NCBI GenBank assembly: GCA_040752215.1 | Contig: JBFMEX010000014.1 | Location: forward strand, 1 to 64,000 | Origin: JBFMEX01 sp040752215 | Lineage (GTDB): Bacteria; Pseudomonadota; Alphaproteobacteria; Rhizobiales; Hyphomicrobiaceae | DNA: 64,000 nt | Direction: 5' to 3' | In this document: in pieces, positions 62,232 to 64,000 of the stretch | Layout: each line of letters begins with the position of its first letter | Position numbering within the stretch: position 1 is the first letter of the stretch | Notes under the pieces: generated by a model | What the model was told of the DNA's origin: nothing | Seen by the model: only the letters and a program-made list of their open reading frames with translations | Database searches by the model: none | Program-made: the position numbers and the translations under genes

Positions 62232-63935
62232 ATGCGTACTTCGAGGCGGATGCTGAAGCAGGTCCGGCGGGCACTGTTCGTCGCGTTCCTGTTCAGCGGC
62301 TTCATCAACCTGCTGATGCTGGCGACGCCGATCTACACCCTGCAGGTGTTCGAGACGGTGGTGCCGCTCGGCAGCATCGAGACGCTGCTCATACTGACGG
62401 CGATCGTCGCCGTCTCGATCCTCGCCCTCGCGCTGATCGAGATCGCGCGCGACAACGTGCTGCTCCGCGCCGGACTGTGGCTCGACCACGAACTCGGCCA
62501 GCACATGCTGGAGAACGGACTGCGCGCCGGGTCCGGTCCCACCGACCTGAAGCAGGATGCACGCGCGCTCGACCAGTTCCGCGCATTCGTAACCAGCACC
62601 GCCGTCACCGCACTGTTCGACGCGCCGTGGGTGCCGATCTTCCTGCTCGCGCTGTTCGCCCTGCACCCAGTCATCGGCTTGGTTGCACTCGCCGCGGCGA
62701 TCCTACTGGCGATGGTCGCCTTGGTTCAGAGCCTCGCCGCCCAGCGTCTCCAGCGCGAGGCCGGACGTGCCAACGAGCGCGCCGACCAATGGTGGTCGAT
62801 GATCGCCGACAATGCGCAGCTCGCCGGCGCGCTGGGTCTGTCCAGGGGCGCCTCCGAGCAGTGGGAGCACATGAACCGCGCCCACGTCGCCGGCGCCTAC
62901 TCGCTCGGCAAGCGCTCGAGCTTCCTTAAGGCTGTTGCGCGCTCGGTGCGCATCGGCTCGCAGATCGCGATCTATGGCGTCGGCGCCTGGCTCGTGGTCG
63001 ACAGCCAGATCACGCCCGGTGCGCTCGTCGCCTCGGCGATTCTGCTCGCCCGCGCGCTCGCCCCGCTCGAGCAGATGGTCGGCGCGGTGAAGGCGGCCGA
63101 GGCGGCTTGGCGCGCCTATCAGCGGCTGAAGGCGCTGCCGGTCGACGTCAAGGCGATCCGCATCGAGCCGAGTGCGACGATGCCGCGCCGTGGCATCACC
63201 CTCGCCGACGTGACGTTCTATCATTCGGGCCGGAAGACCCCGGCGCTACGCGCGGCCAGCCTCTCGCTGGCGCCGGGCGAATGCCTCGGCATCGCCGGAC
63301 CGAGCGGCGCCGGCAAGTCGACGCTGGCCCAGTTGCTCGCCGGAGCCGTGCGGCCGACCACCGGGTCGGCCGAGCTCGACGGCGTGCCGATCGCCAGCTG
63401 GCAGCGCCACGGCGGCCGGCCGGCCATCGGCTATCTTCCCGACGAGCCAGGTCTCGTCGAGGGCAGCGTGCTCGCCAACATCGCGCGCTTCCAGGACGTG
63501 TGCCTGATGTCGGTCGCCCGCGCCGGCCTGCGCGCCGGCGTGCACGAGATCATTGCCGCGCTGCCGCAAGGCTACGACACCGAGATCGGTCCGGGCGGCG
63601 GTGGTCTCTCGCTCGGCGAGCGCCGCGCAGTGGCTCTGGCGCGCGCGCTGCATGGCGACCCGCGCGTCATCGTACTCGACGAGCCGGAGATCGGGCTCGA
63701 CGGCGCGCGGCTGCGCCAGCTTCGCCGCGTGCTGGCCGATCTCAAGGCCGAGGGCATCAGCCTCGTGATTGCAACCCAGGATCCGCGCCTGCTGGCGATC
63801 GCCGACAAGGTTGCCGTCCTCAACGGCGGTGTGATCCAGGCGGTGGCCCCGCCTGCCGAGCTGACGCGCAAATCGGAGCCGCGCGCGGCGAGTGCGCATC
63901 TCGAGCCCGCCGCCGAGCAGGCCGGCTTGCATTGA
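62232..63935 (+). CDS. Type I secretion ABC transporter (PrtD-like)
   Basis: A 567-residue membrane ATPase that exports the upstream RTX protein. Residues about 10-300 hold six helices, opening with VRRALFVAFLFSGFINLLMLATPIY, the usual PrtD start. The ATPase has Walker A GPSGAGKST (356-364) and Walker B VIVLDEPEIGLD (D483, E484). The signature is LSLGE (459-463) instead of LSGGQ, and the D-loop reads GLD. This departs from the family consensus and might lower ATPase activity. It lacks a peptidase-like N-terminus, as in PrtD. The next gene begins 10 bases after its stop. Confidence 0.92.
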   Translation: MRTSRRMLKQVRRALFVAFLFSGFINLLMLATPIYTLQVFETVVPLGSIETLLILTAIVAVSILALALIEIARDNVLLRAGLWLDHELGQHMLENGLRAGSGPTDLKQDARALDQFRAFVTSTAVTALFDAPWVPIFLLALFALHPVIGLVALAAAILLAMVALVQSLAAQRLQREAGRANERADQWWSMIADNAQLAGALGLSRGASEQWEHMNRAHVAGAYSLGKRSSFLKAVARSVRIGSQIAIYGVGAWLVVDSQITPGALVASAILLARALAPLEQMVGAVKAAEAAWRAYQRLKALPVDVKAIRIEPSATMPRRGITLADVTFYHSGRKTPALRAASLSLAPGECLGIAGPSGAGKSTLAQLLAGAVRPTTGSAELDGVPIASWQRHGGRPAIGYLPDEPGLVEGSVLANIARFQDVCLMSVARAGLRAGVHEIIAALPQGYDTEIGPGGGGLSLGERRAVALARALHGDPRVIVLDEPEIGLDGARLRQLRRVLADLKAEGISLVIATQDPRLLAIADKVAVLNGGVIQAVAPPAELTRKSEPRAASAHLEPAAEQAGLH

Positions 63936-63945
63936 GGGAGCGGTC

Positions 63946-64000
63946 ATGAGCACCGACAAATTCTCGCGTGATGCCGCCAAGAAGGGGCCGCGCCTCGACG
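63946..64000 (+). CDS. Start of a gene, probable HlyD/PrtE-type secretion adaptor (truncated by window end)
   Basis: Only the first 18 codons are visible: M-STDKFSRDAAKKGPRLD. The ATG lies 10 bases after the ABC transporter stop, with GAGGGAG upstream. In type I secretion loci this position normally holds the membrane-fusion protein of the HlyD/PrtE family, so that identity is inferred from context alone. The visible residues are basic and polar, as expected of a cytoplasmic N-terminus before the first helix. Confidence 0.55.
   Translation, partial: MSTDKFSRDAAKKGPRLD

Overview
The window is high-GC, densely packed DNA from an alphaproteobacterium, most likely of the Hyphomicrobiales. The lineage call rests on family-level signatures: ubiA divergent from rsmE-gshA, DUF4170 and TIGR02301 proteins, a class-I/CycM-type membrane cytochrome c, and Rhizobiales-type intergenic palindromes. 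A serine-cycle gene block (sgaA-mclA-mtkA-mtkB-ppc) suggests C1 metabolism (a methylotroph or relative). A run of exactly 100 N flanked by the same 21 bases shows a draft or metagenome scaffold. No rRNA, tRNA, CRISPR array or prophage was seen.

Layout. 0.3-9.7 kb: a lower-GC LysE exporter, then housekeeping genes (gshA, rsmE, ubiA), an MsbA-like ABC exporter and a membrane metallophosphoesterase. 9.7-11.2 kb: intergenic palindromes, the N gap and a REP-associated tyrosine transposase (RAYT). 11.3-14.4 kb: a persulfide-dioxygenase-like enzyme and a copper-handling cassette (PCu(A)C chaperone, His-rich outer-membrane protein, DUF2946). 14.5-19.5 kb: small conserved proteins, a second LysE exporter, Nudix and SRAP proteins, and a dihaem cytochrome plus NapC-type tetrahaem quinol dehydrogenase. 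20-25.8 kb: a large coiled-coil protein with a Clp-N-like region, a TadD-like TPR lipoprotein, and a leucyl aminopeptidase/NlpC-P60 pair that fits muropeptide recycling. 25.9-28.2 kb: a secreted periplasmic-binding-protein domain fused to a full pentameric ligand-gated ion channel, the most remarkable gene here. 29.5-37.3 kb: a yejAABEF-type peptide ABC transporter with two tandem binding proteins. 37.5-42.4 kb: cytochrome c, kdsB, pheA, an SDR and ubiB.

42.7-51 kb is the metabolic centre: a LuxR-type regulator with a receiver domain lacking its phospho-acceptor Asp, then serine-glyoxylate aminotransferase, malyl-CoA lyase, both malate-CoA ligase subunits and a divergent PEP carboxylase. Together these fix CO2 onto PEP, activate and cleave malate to acetyl-CoA and glyoxylate, and regenerate hydroxypyruvate. 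51-64 kb: a Tat-exported GMC dehydrogenase module with a GH114-like protein, two tandem secreted proteins built from eight copies of one repeat domain, a FAD-linked D-2-hydroxyacid dehydrogenase, and a type I secretion locus (RTX/cadherin-like substrate, ABC transporter, start of the probable adaptor) that runs off the end.
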